Source of the DNA: Synergistaceae bacterium UBA4088
GTDB lineage: Bacteria; Synergistota; Synergistia; Synergistales; Thermovirgaceae
Direction: 5' to 3'
NCBI GenBank assembly: GCA_002382605.1
Contig: DFYG01000057.1
Coordinates: 3,116-34,513, forward strand
Length of the DNA: 31,398 nt
This document shows, in pieces, positions 23,243-30,076 of the stretch. Numbering within the stretch: the stretch's first letter is position 1; each line of letters begins with the position of its first letter. The notes beneath the pieces are model-generated. The model saw only the letters and a program-made list of their open reading frames with translations. It made no database searches and was not told the origin of the DNA. The translations under genes were made by a program, and so were the position numbers.

Positions 23243-24433
23243 ATGACGAAAATGCACAGGCCTGTCATCCTGGCGGCATGCCGTACAGGAGGAGGAAAGT
23301 TCGGGGGGGTTTTTTCAGGAATTGAAGCAGCGGATCTCGGGGGGATTGCTATCAGGGAAGCGCTCCTGAGAAGCGGGGTCAGCGGAAACGACATCGACGA
23401 AGTGATCATGGGGAACGGCTGGCAGGCCGGTGTTGGGGCCAATCCTGCCCGTATTGCAATGTTCAGGGCTGGTTTGCCGCAATCCGTTCCCGCCTTTACG
23501 GTGAACAAACGCTGTGGATCAGGGCTGCGGGCGGCCATGCTCGTTTCAGACAGGATCCGTCTTGGAGACATTGCCGCAGGAATTGCCGGAGGGATGGAGA
23601 GCGCGAGCAGAACCCCCTATCTGCTTCCTGAGGCTCGCTGGGGGCACCGGATGGGCGAAAAAAAGGTTCTCGACGTGCTCCACCAGGATGGGTTCATTTG
23701 CCCACTCTCTAATATGCTGATGGGTGCCACAGCTGAGATACTGGTGGACGAATACGGGATCACCCGTGAAGAGCAGGATGCGTTTGCCCTTGAAAGCCAT
23801 AAAAAGGCTATAGCCGCAATGAAAGCAGGTCTTTTCGTCGAGGAGACAGCCCCGGTTACGGTAAAAGTTAAAAAGGAAAGACTGGATTGGGCATCAGAAG
23901 AAATACCCAGGGAAGACACAACTCTTGAAAAACTCTCAAGGCTTCCGTCCCTTTTCAGGGAAAATGGAACGATCACGGCAGGAACAAGTTCGGCACTTTG
24001 CGATGCTGGCAGTGCTGTTGTCATAGCAGATGCTGACTGGGCTGAGGCTAACGGACACAAACCGATCGCTGAAATTCTGGGTTATGCAAGCGGGGCTCTC
24101 GAGGCGGAACGCATGGGACTTGGCCCTACCCGCGCGGTGCCGAAAGCACTTGAAATGGCAGGACTTTCTCTTGATGATATGGACCTCATAGAACTCAACG
24201 AGGCTTTTGCTGCGCAGGTTATTGCTGTGCATAGAGTAATGCCCTTCGATATGGGGAGATGTAACGTACACGGGGGTGCAATAGCGCTGGGGCACCCGAT
24301 AGGGGCTACCGGCGCAAAGATTCTTACCACATTGGTCTACGCTCTAAAAAACAGGGACCGGGAACTTGGCCTGGCCACAGCCTGCATTGGAGGCGGTCAG
24401 GGTGTCGCGATGGTAATCCGAAGGGTGATCTAG
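23243..24433 (+). CDS. Acetyl-CoA C-acyltransferase (thiolase)
   Basis: This 396-residue thiolase carries nucleophile C91 in TVNKRCGSGLRAAM, H351 in GGAIALGHPIGATG and C381 in CIGGGQG; NEAFAAQ is present. It follows the CoA-transferase genes closely and ends the operon before two hairpins. It is clearly a different paralogue from the thiolase at 9953 (for example LLPEARWGHRMGEKK in the lid region). The gene order predicts cleavage of the 3-oxoacyl-CoA made by the CoA-transferase into acetyl-CoA and a shorter acyl-CoA. The start at 23243 is supported by AGGAAGGAG; an ATG three codons on is possible. Confidence 0.93.
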   Translation: MTKMHRPVILAACRTGGGKFGGVFSGIEAADLGGIAIREALLRSGVSGNDIDEVIMGNGWQAGVGANPARIAMFRAGLPQSVPAFTVNKRCGSGLRAAMLVSDRIRLGDIAAGIAGGMESASRTPYLLPEARWGHRMGEKKVLDVLHQDGFICPLSNMLMGATAEILVDEYGITREEQDAFALESHKKAIAAMKAGLFVEETAPVTVKVKKERLDWASEEIPREDTTLEKLSRLPSLFRENGTITAGTSSALCDAGSAVVIADADWAEANGHKPIAEILGYASGALEAERMGLGPTRAVPKALEMAGLSLDDMDLIELNEAFAAQVIAVHRVMPFDMGRCNVHGGAIALGHPIGATGAKILTTLVYALKNRDRELGLATACIGGGQGVAMVIRRVI

Positions 24434-24434
24434 G

Positions 24435-24458
24435 ATCCAGCAGCCTTGACCGCTGGAT
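24435..24458 (+). terminator. First of two tandem hairpins after the operon
   Basis: ATCCAGC (24435-24441) pairs with GCTGGAT (24452-24458) around a 10-nt loop, immediately after the thiolase stop codon. There is no T-run, so it probably works with the stronger hairpin next to it. Confidence 0.4.
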
Positions 24459-24459
24459 G

Positions 24460-24493
24460 CAAGAACAGCCGCCCGTAATGGCGGCTGTTCTTG
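24460..24493. terminator. Bidirectional 14-bp hairpin between convergent genes
   Basis: A perfect 14-bp stem (24460-24473 with 24480-24493) and a 6-nt loop lie between the thiolase gene and the convergent Cys-rich gene, 18 nt past the stop of the latter. Its stability and position suit bidirectional termination, although neither side carries a strong T-run. Confidence 0.7.
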
Positions 24494-24511
24494 GTTGAAG
24501 TTGAAGAAGAG

Positions 24512-24643
24512 TTACTTTTCGGTTTTGCAGGTGGAGTCACCGCAGGTCTTGTCTTTCTCCTTCGGTTCCTCCTTTTTGTCACAGCAGCTATCCTGAGGTT
24601 TTTTTTCTTCTGGTTCTTTAGGTTTGTTACAGCAACAGCCCAT
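24512..24643 (-). CDS. Small cysteine-, lysine- and glutamate-rich protein, 43 aa
   Basis: The sequence encodes 43 residues starting MGCCCNKPKE and ending CGDSTCKTEK, with seven cysteines grouped CCC, CC, C, C in a strongly charged Lys/Glu background and no hydrophobic segment. AAAGGGG lies about 8 nt before the ATG, and a perfect consensus promoter lies 35-63 bases upstream. A strong hairpin follows the stop. These signals make it a real, probably well-expressed gene. Composition suggests a cytosolic metal-binding (zinc, copper or iron) or redox peptide. I recognise no named family. The long plus-strand open frame opposite is only its antisense shadow. Confidence 0.72.
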   Translation of the reverse strand: MGCCCNKPKEPEEKKPQDSCCDKKEEPKEKDKTCGDSTCKTEK

Positions 24644-24677
24644 GCTTTATTCCCCTTTCTGGAAATAATTTAAATGC

Positions 24678-24706
24678 ATTATACCCCCCTAAGGTACATT
24701 TGTCAA
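24678..24706 (-). promoter_or_regulatory. Perfect consensus sigma-70 promoter
   Basis: On the minus strand TTGACA (24706-24701), a 17-nt spacer and TATAAT (24683-24678) match the ideal consensus at every position, a rare combination. It drives the 43-residue Cys-rich gene, with predicted transcription start near 24671 and a leader of about 28 nt. No operator palindrome overlaps it, so strong constitutive expression is likely. Confidence 0.85.
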
Positions 24707-24796
24707 AATATACCAGAAGATCTGATTGTGTCTCCCGCGGATTGTGCGTTAGAATGCAACTATGATCCAATACCTTTTCCCTGACGGAGGTTGCAC

Positions 24797-25912
24797 ATGA
24801 AGATCGAGGAGTTCAAGCTTGAGAGGACGCTTGCGCGGTTCCAGAATGAAGTTGATTACGATCTGAGCGCATCGGGAATATATCCTATGTACATTCGGGA
24901 GATCCTTACTCCGGAAGAGATGGATGATGCGTACAACAATCTTCACCTCAAGTATGTTCACACAGCTGGTACCAGTCATCTCAGAGAGGCCGTGGCTTCA
25001 TTCTACGAAGGGATGGATCCCTCAAGTGTTTTCATGACAAACGGCTCCGCCGAAGCGCTCTTCCTCATGGCGTGGGGCCTTATAGAGCCCGGCGATGAAG
25101 TGGCGTTCATGATCCCCAATTTCATGCTTCTTTCTCACGTTGTAGAGTCCAACGGGGCGATTGTGCGTCCATTCCATCTGGACCCGGAACGGGGCTGGGC
25201 GCTTGATGTGCAGAGCCTGAAGAACGCGGTGAACCCCAAAACAAAACTGGTGTGCGTCTGTAACCCCAATAACCCGACCGGCACAGTGCTCAGCAAAGAA
25301 CAGATGCAGCAGATCGTGGATGTCGCCGCCTCCGTCGGAGCCTACATTCTCTCTGACGAGGTCTACAGGGGCGCAGAACAGGGAAATGTCGAGACCCCCA
25401 GCTTCTGGGGAATGTACGAAAAGGTGATCATCATCAGCGGCCTTTCAAAATCTTTCGGCCTTCCCGGTCTGAGGGTTGGCTGGGTAGCAGGACCGCGCGA
25501 TATAGCCGAGATGTCCTGGTTCTATCATGATTTTCTTTCTACAACAGTGACGACGTTCAGTGACTTTCTTGCGACCAAAGCCCTGGAGCCGGAGATGCGA
25601 AAAAAGATCTTTGCACGGAACAGGGGGATCGTTCGCCAGAACCTGGCAACCTTCACCGATTGGGTGAACAGTCAAGGGGATATTCTTTCTTTCACCCCTC
25701 CCCAGGCAGGGTGTTTTGCCTTTGTGAAGTTCGACCTTCCGGTGACATCCTGGGATCTCGTGATGGACATGGTCAGGAACAACAGCGTGTTCGTAATACC
25801 TGGAAGCTGCTTCGGGATAGAGAGTCATCTGAGGATGAACTTCGGGGTCGACAAACCACGCCTGGAAGAGGGACTGATCAGAGTTGGCCGGACCCTGTCG
25901 CGATTCAGATAA
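24797..25912 (+). CDS. Class I/II PLP-dependent aminotransferase
   Basis: This 371-residue fold-type I aminotransferase shows TNGSAEALFL (phosphate loop), CNPNNPTGTV (155-164), SDEVYRG (186-192) and PLP lysine K218 in SGLSKSFGLPGLRVGW. The N-terminus is short and lacks the usual long arm; the YVHTAGTSHLREAVASFYEG segment resembles a capreomycidine-synthase-like/AspC subgroup often labelled simply aminotransferase. ATG 24797 follows GGAGG at 6 nt. It begins a plus-strand run with GIY-YIG, QueG-like and pirin genes of unrelated roles. Substrate unknown. Confidence 0.88.
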   Translation: MKIEEFKLERTLARFQNEVDYDLSASGIYPMYIREILTPEEMDDAYNNLHLKYVHTAGTSHLREAVASFYEGMDPSSVFMTNGSAEALFLMAWGLIEPGDEVAFMIPNFMLLSHVVESNGAIVRPFHLDPERGWALDVQSLKNAVNPKTKLVCVCNPNNPTGTVLSKEQMQQIVDVAASVGAYILSDEVYRGAEQGNVETPSFWGMYEKVIIISGLSKSFGLPGLRVGWVAGPRDIAEMSWFYHDFLSTTVTTFSDFLATKALEPEMRKKIFARNRGIVRQNLATFTDWVNSQGDILSFTPPQAGCFAFVKFDLPVTSWDLVMDMVRNNSVFVIPGSCFGIESHLRMNFGVDKPRLEEGLIRVGRTLSRFR

Positions 25913-26204
25913 CGACGATCTCTACTGCGTCTATCTTTTAAGGTGCTCTGACGGTACGCTTTACTGCGGCATCTCGCTTGATCTTGAGCGAAGGGTCAGG
26001 CAGCATAATGAAGGTAAGGGTTCCCGGTATACGGCCTCGAGGGGGCCTGTGGAGCTTGAGTTCGCAACAGAATGCCGGTTTACACGGGCAGAGGCGCAGG
26101 CTGTCGAGATCAGAACAAAGGAGCAGGTTAGAGTTGCCAAACGCCCGTATCTCGAGAGAGTCGAAAGGAATGCGCTCGAGCAGAGAGCAGATCAGGATCC
26201 GTAG
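25884..26204 (+). CDS. GIY-YIG nuclease family protein
   Basis: A 106-residue frame carries a GIY-YIG domain of the small UPF0213/YhbQ type: CVYLLRCSDGTLYCGISLDLERRVRQHNEGKGSRYTASRGPVELEF. The motif halves read VYLL and YCGI; the arginine in LERR is present, and a Glu in the EAQAVEIRTKEQ helix may be the metal ligand. Such proteins act on or bind DNA; the cellular role is unclear. No ATG precedes the domain. The only start codon is a TTG at 25884 inside the end of the aminotransferase gene, with a weak ribosome site, so the start is uncertain and translation may be coupled. The domain itself is clear. Confidence 0.75.
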   Translation: MAGPCRDSDNDDLYCVYLLRCSDGTLYCGISLDLERRVRQHNEGKGSRYTASRGPVELEFATECRFTRAEAQAVEIRTKEQVRVAKRPYLERVERNALEQRADQDP

Positions 26205-26242
26205 ACGATCTGGGAAAATTCTATCCCAGGAGGATGCCTCTG

Positions 26243-27115
26243 GTGTCTGGACCGGGCAGTGCAGTGCAGTGGATCAGCAGTTTTATCAAGGCCTTTGCAG
26301 CCGCTGATGTTTCAAACAAACTTGGAGGGCCCTTTGGCGATGAGCCGGCATGGGATGAGCCCCTTGTGGGGTTCGCGTCCGGAGATGACCAGATATTTGA
26401 AGTATTCAAGGAAGCTGTTGGTCCTGTTCACTGGACACCGGAGGAGATCTTCCGCCTGACTTTCCCTTCCTCGATAGCTGAAGCAGCGGACCTTTCTGTA
26501 ATCAGCTGGGTTCTTCCGCAGACCACCCTTACAAAAAAAGACAACAGTAAAAACAGGAGTACCCCTTCCGAACGGTGGGTAAGATCCCGGACCTTCGGTG
26601 AGCAGTTCAACGAAGCCCTGAAGAAACAAGTGGAAACCACCCTTGCAGATGCCGGGTACGAAGCGGTGTCTCCTGCCCTGTCCCCGCTGTGGATGCGTTT
26701 CGACAAGGTCACCGGGGATTACGTTTCAACATGGTCCGAGCGTCATGTCGCCCATTCTTCCGGACTTGGAACCTTCGGTCTTTGTGATGGCCTTATCACT
26801 CCCGCGGGTAAGGCGGTTCGCCTCGGATCGACCGTCGTTAGGCTCCGGCTGGATCCCACCCCACGTTCTTATAAGACCTGGCATGAATATTGTCCCTTTC
26901 TGGAAAATGGCAAGTGTGGAGCATGCATACAGAGATGCCCTGCAGGGGCAATATCCGGGAGGGGGCACGACAAAAAAAAGTGCGCCGCGTACTGCAGGCC
27001 TTTCCTGACGGATTTTATCAAGGAAAATTTCGGGTTCGACGGAGTGGGATGCGGCCTCTGCCAGACCGGCGTACCGTGTGAATCAGGTATACCGGACAAA
27101 AGCCTTTTCGAGTGA
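26243..27115 (+). CDS. QueG-like 4Fe-4S protein (epoxyqueuosine reductase-related)
   Basis: This protein of about 290 residues is related to epoxyqueuosine reductase, the cobalamin/Fe-S enzyme of tRNA queuosine synthesis. SERHVAHSSGLGTFG matches the QueG core. Two Fe-S sites are visible: GKCGACIQRCPAGAI with an upstream and a downstream Cys, and GCGLCQTGVPC near the end. It is shorter than QueG (about 350-390), has an unusual N-terminal third, and lacks the HEAT-like tail, so true QueG activity is doubtful. AGGAGG touches the ATG at 26234; the in-frame GTG at 26243 has proper 9-nt spacing and was chosen. Confidence 0.78.
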   Translation: MSGPGSAVQWISSFIKAFAAADVSNKLGGPFGDEPAWDEPLVGFASGDDQIFEVFKEAVGPVHWTPEEIFRLTFPSSIAEAADLSVISWVLPQTTLTKKDNSKNRSTPSERWVRSRTFGEQFNEALKKQVETTLADAGYEAVSPALSPLWMRFDKVTGDYVSTWSERHVAHSSGLGTFGLCDGLITPAGKAVRLGSTVVRLRLDPTPRSYKTWHEYCPFLENGKCGACIQRCPAGAISGRGHDKKKCAAYCRPFLTDFIKENFGFDGVGCGLCQTGVPCESGIPDKSLFE

Positions 27116-27117
27116 CG

Positions 27118-27145
27118 GCCCGGATCTTTCAGATAAAATCCGGGC
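27118..27145 (+). terminator. Hairpin after the QueG-like gene
   Basis: GCCCGGAT (27118-27125) and ATCCGGGC (27138-27145) form a perfect 8-bp stem with a 12-nt loop, two nt after the stop codon. No T-run follows, so it may be an attenuator or an mRNA-stability element rather than a full terminator. Confidence 0.5.
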
Positions 27146-27182
27146 GTGAAAGAAGTTGAAGGCATGGAGAGGAGAGATCGAA

Positions 27183-28091
27183 ATGGACGATAGGAGGAGA
27201 ATAAAAAAGGTGATCAAGGGCAAACCTGTGATCGAAGGGGCAGGCGTCCACCTGAAACGAATTTTCGGATTCGGGGATGTGCGTGAATTCGACCCATTCC
27301 TGCTTCTCGATGATTTCCGTTCATCTGAACCCCGCGATTTTCTCCAGGGATTCCCGTGGCACCCCCACAGGGGGATTGAAACAATAACATACATGATCGA
27401 CGGAGTTGTCGAACACGGAGACAGCCTGGGGAACTCAGGGGTCATCCACCCCGGTGAAGTGCAGTGGATGACTGCAGGAAGCGGCATAATCCACCAGGAG
27501 ATGCCCAAAGGGGACAAAAAGGGGCGCATGGGAGGGTTCCAGTTGTGGGCGAACCTTCCTGCTTCAAGCAAAATGATGGCTCCGCGCTATAGAGAGATCA
27601 CCGAAGATCAGATCCCGGTTGTTACAAAAGAGAATGGAGTGAGGATAAGGGTCATTTGCGGCGAAGCGGAGGGGATACAGGGGCCCGTACAGGACATCGT
27701 GACCGATCCGAAGTACCTTGATCTGAGCATTCCGGAGAGGACAAGATTAACAATTCCGGTAATTGAAGATCACACTGCCTTTGCCTATGTAATAGAGGGC
27801 AAGGCCAGTTTTTGCCAGGCGAATGATTCTTTTTCCTATGAGGTGGAGAGTGCCAATTATTTCGATATGGATACGGATCCTTTCATTGCAAGCGGGGAAC
27901 TTGCCCTGTTCGACGAAGGGCGGCAGGTCGACGTGGCCACCGCAAGCGATCCGGTCCGATTCCTGTTCGTCTCCGGGAGACCGATAGGTGAGCCTATAGC
28001 CTGGCGCGGACCCATCGTCATGAATACACAGGAAGAACTTAAGACTGCTTTCGATGATCTGAACAGAGGGACATTTATCAGATCGGTCTGA
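27183..28091 (+). CDS. Pirin family protein
   Basis: This 302-residue bicupin of the pirin family has all four metal ligands: H60 and H62 in WHPHRGIETITY, H104 and E106 in GSGIIHQEMPKG. The C-terminal pirin domain (about 180-290) follows. Bacterial pirins are quercetinase-like dioxygenases or redox-sensitive protein partners; some bind pyruvate dehydrogenase. The ATG at 27183 was chosen with GAGGAG upstream. It ends 4 bases from the stop of the convergent dehydrogenase gene. Confidence 0.9.
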   Translation: MDDRRRIKKVIKGKPVIEGAGVHLKRIFGFGDVREFDPFLLLDDFRSSEPRDFLQGFPWHPHRGIETITYMIDGVVEHGDSLGNSGVIHPGEVQWMTAGSGIIHQEMPKGDKKGRMGGFQLWANLPASSKMMAPRYREITEDQIPVVTKENGVRIRVICGEAEGIQGPVQDIVTDPKYLDLSIPERTRLTIPVIEDHTAFAYVIEGKASFCQANDSFSYEVESANYFDMDTDPFIASGELALFDEGRQVDVATASDPVRFLFVSGRPIGEPIAWRGPIVMNTQEELKTAFDDLNRGTFIRSV

Positions 28092-28095
28092 ACGT

Positions 28096-29064
28096 CTATC
28101 CTTCCTGTTCCTGATCTCTCCTGAGCCGTTCTATCAAGGTCCGCTGCCTGTTCTTCTGTATTTTTTCGAGTTTTTCCGGTGTCCATTCGTAGAGGCCCCG
28201 ACCGGTTGAATAGCCAAGGTCCCCTCTTCTGGCGGCATCAAGCAGCGCAGGTGATACCTCGCTGCTGCTGCAGAGTTCTTTGAAGAGTGATTCACAGATG
28301 GCGGCAAAGACGTGAGTGCCTCCGAGATCAGCGGTTTCAAGGGGCCCTGTGTCGGTAAGCCTTCTCCCGATCCCGAACCGTACTGCCCTGTCCACATCCT
28401 CTTTTGTGGCGATCCCTGAGTCGACAAGGTAAAGGGCTTCACGCAAAAGGGCGAACTGAAGCCTGTTGCCGATGTAACCGGGTGTTTCTCTTGACAGCAC
28501 GACAGGTTCTTTCCCTATTCTCACCATGATCTCTCTTGTGAATTGAACGGTCTCCTTCGATGTTCCCTCTCCAGGCATTATCTCAACGAGAGGGAGCAGG
28601 TGAGCGGGGTTCCAGAAATTGGCCGCGATGGATCGATCTCTTTTTGAAAGAACTGAGGCTATTTTTGTGGGACTCAAACTGGAAGTGTTCGAAGCGAAGA
28701 TCGTGGTCTGCGGGAAATGGGACTCGAGTTGCCTGAATATTCTTTGCTTGATCTCCAGGTTTTCCGGTGCGCATTCTATGACGAAGGCTGTATCGGGTGA
28801 TGCGGCATCGAGATCCGTCGCTCCACGGATCCTGGCCAGGATTGCAGGAACCCCGGCCCGGGCAGTGAGTCCGTTTTCAGCGAGTGTTTCCAGGGCTGCC
28901 TTGATGAGGAAAAAGCCTCTTTCCAAAGCCTGATCAGATATGTCGAAAAGATCCACGTCAATACCGCTCTTCGCGAAATTAAGGGCTATGGATGAACCCA
29001 TTGTTCCAGATCCTATGATGCAGATCGAAATGACCCCGGATGCCTTCAAAGAATCTCCCTCCAT
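28096..29064 (-). CDS. 3-hydroxyacyl-CoA dehydrogenase family protein with altered catalytic His
   Basis: This 322-residue NAD-binding 3-hydroxyacyl-CoA dehydrogenase homologue has CIIGSGTMGSSIALNFAKSGIDVDLFD at the N-terminus, ASNTSSLSPTKIA in the middle, and ETPGYIGNRLQFALLREAL opening the C-terminal domain. Where classical enzymes have HFFNP or HFWNP, this one reads NFWNP (N149), so the catalytic His is replaced by Asn; the partner Glu (E161 in PLVEI) is kept. It may be inactive, or may use another residue or a different substrate. The start could be ATG 29064 or, with GGAGG at 8 nt, TTG 29049. It stands alone on its strand between pirin and SYLF genes. Confidence 0.83.
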   Translation of the reverse strand: MEGDSLKASGVISICIIGSGTMGSSIALNFAKSGIDVDLFDISDQALERGFFLIKAALETLAENGLTARAGVPAILARIRGATDLDAASPDTAFVIECAPENLEIKQRIFRQLESHFPQTTIFASNTSSLSPTKIASVLSKRDRSIAANFWNPAHLLPLVEIMPGEGTSKETVQFTREIMVRIGKEPVVLSRETPGYIGNRLQFALLREALYLVDSGIATKEDVDRAVRFGIGRRLTDTGPLETADLGGTHVFAAICESLFKELCSSSEVSPALLDAARRGDLGYSTGRGLYEWTPEKLEKIQKNRQRTLIERLRRDQEQEG

Positions 29065-29190
29065 TTCAGGGCAGTCACCTCACCCCCATTAATATTTTAC
29101 CATCATGAATGACGAATTTCCGGCGTGTGCAGCGCTGTACTTCAACGATTTTCATAATAGACCCCGATCCCTTAACCATTTAAAAAACGC

Positions 29191-29219
29191 TTGCATTAAT
29201 CAGCACATCAAAGTAAAAT
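29191..29219 (+). promoter_or_regulatory. Possible promoter for the SYLF gene
   Basis: TTGCAT (29191-29196), a 17-nt spacer and TAAAAT (29214-29219) give a good -10 and a weak -35, placed 67 bp before the ATG at 29287. Confidence 0.4.
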
Positions 29220-29286
29220 CCTTTCAGCAAGGTGTTTTGTTGTGATGAACGCATTAAGGTGTGTTCTCGAAAAGGAGATGGTGTTT

Positions 29287-29988
29287 ATGAAAAGATCGTT
29301 CGCAATGAAGGCGACTATTCTGCTGCTGGCTCTTTCGCTCCTGGCTCTATTGGCAATGCCTGCTTTTGCCGCTACTCCCAATGAGAGGATCACTCAATCA
29401 GTAGGGGTCATCAGGGATCTGTCGTCCCAGGATGACATCGAGACAATGGCAGATCTGGTAAAGTCGGCCAGGGGTGTTGTAATAATCCCCAAATACATCA
29501 AGGCGGCCTTCGGCATTGGCGGCGCTCACGGCGAAGGTTTGATCCTGAGACGCGACGCGGCCACCAACAAATGGTATGGACCTAGTTTTCTAAGCATCAG
29601 CGGGGCTTCGATCGGTCTTCAGATAGGAGTCCAGTCCACCGCGCTTCTCCTTGTGATAAACAACGACAAGGGTATGGAGCACTTTTACGGGGACAAATTC
29701 AAGCTCGGGGCGGATGTAGACATTGCGGCGGGTCCTGTAGGCCGAAGCGCTGGTGCCGCAACGGACATCAATCTCAAAGCCTCCATATACAGCTACTCCA
29801 TGAACGAGGGTCTTTTCGCAGGATTTTCGCTTAGTGGATCGCTGATGAGCACTGATCACGATGTCAACGCTTCATACTGGGGCTCCTCGCTCAACTCGAA
29901 GGAAATATTGAATAAAAGGGCGACAGCGGCTAATATCCAGCCCCTTCTCTCGGTGCTCAACAACCTGATAAAAAGGGCTGGCAACTAA
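29287..29988 (+). CDS. Exported SYLF (Ysc84/DUF500) lipid-binding domain protein
   Basis: This 233-residue exported protein has signal peptide MKRSFAMKATILLLALSLLA ending near AMPAFA-ATPN. The SYLF-type core includes KSARGVVIIPKYIKAAFGIGGAHGEGLILRR, SISGASIGLQIGVQSTALLLVINN, and AAGPVGRSAGAATDINLKASIYSYSMNEGLFAGFSLSGS. SYLF domains bind phosphoinositides in eukaryotes; the bacterial role is unknown, probably envelope-linked. ATG 29287 follows AAAGGAG; an upstream in-frame ATG at 29242 would break the signal peptide pattern. Confidence 0.88.
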   Translation: MKRSFAMKATILLLALSLLALLAMPAFAATPNERITQSVGVIRDLSSQDDIETMADLVKSARGVVIIPKYIKAAFGIGGAHGEGLILRRDAATNKWYGPSFLSISGASIGLQIGVQSTALLLVINNDKGMEHFYGDKFKLGADVDIAAGPVGRSAGAATDINLKASIYSYSMNEGLFAGFSLSGSLMSTDHDVNASYWGSSLNSKEILNKRATAANIQPLLSVLNNLIKRAGN

Positions 29989-30076
29989 CCAGAGCGAATG
30001 AAGGAAATTCGAAAAAGGTTCACAAAAGAAGTTCGCCAACGTTATTCCTGAAAAACATGTCCGAGGATGAGATCCG

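Noticed and set aside
24491-24673. 60-codon plus-strand frame that looks like a hydrophobic membrane peptide
   Set aside because: The Phe/Leu-rich translation is the antisense of the Lys/Glu-rich codons of the Cys-rich gene; the minus strand has the ribosome site and consensus promoter.
29065-29241. Gap before the SYLF gene as a site for a small RNA
   Set aside because: Only a moderate promoter is visible and it is explained by the SYLF gene; no terminator-like hairpin lies inside.
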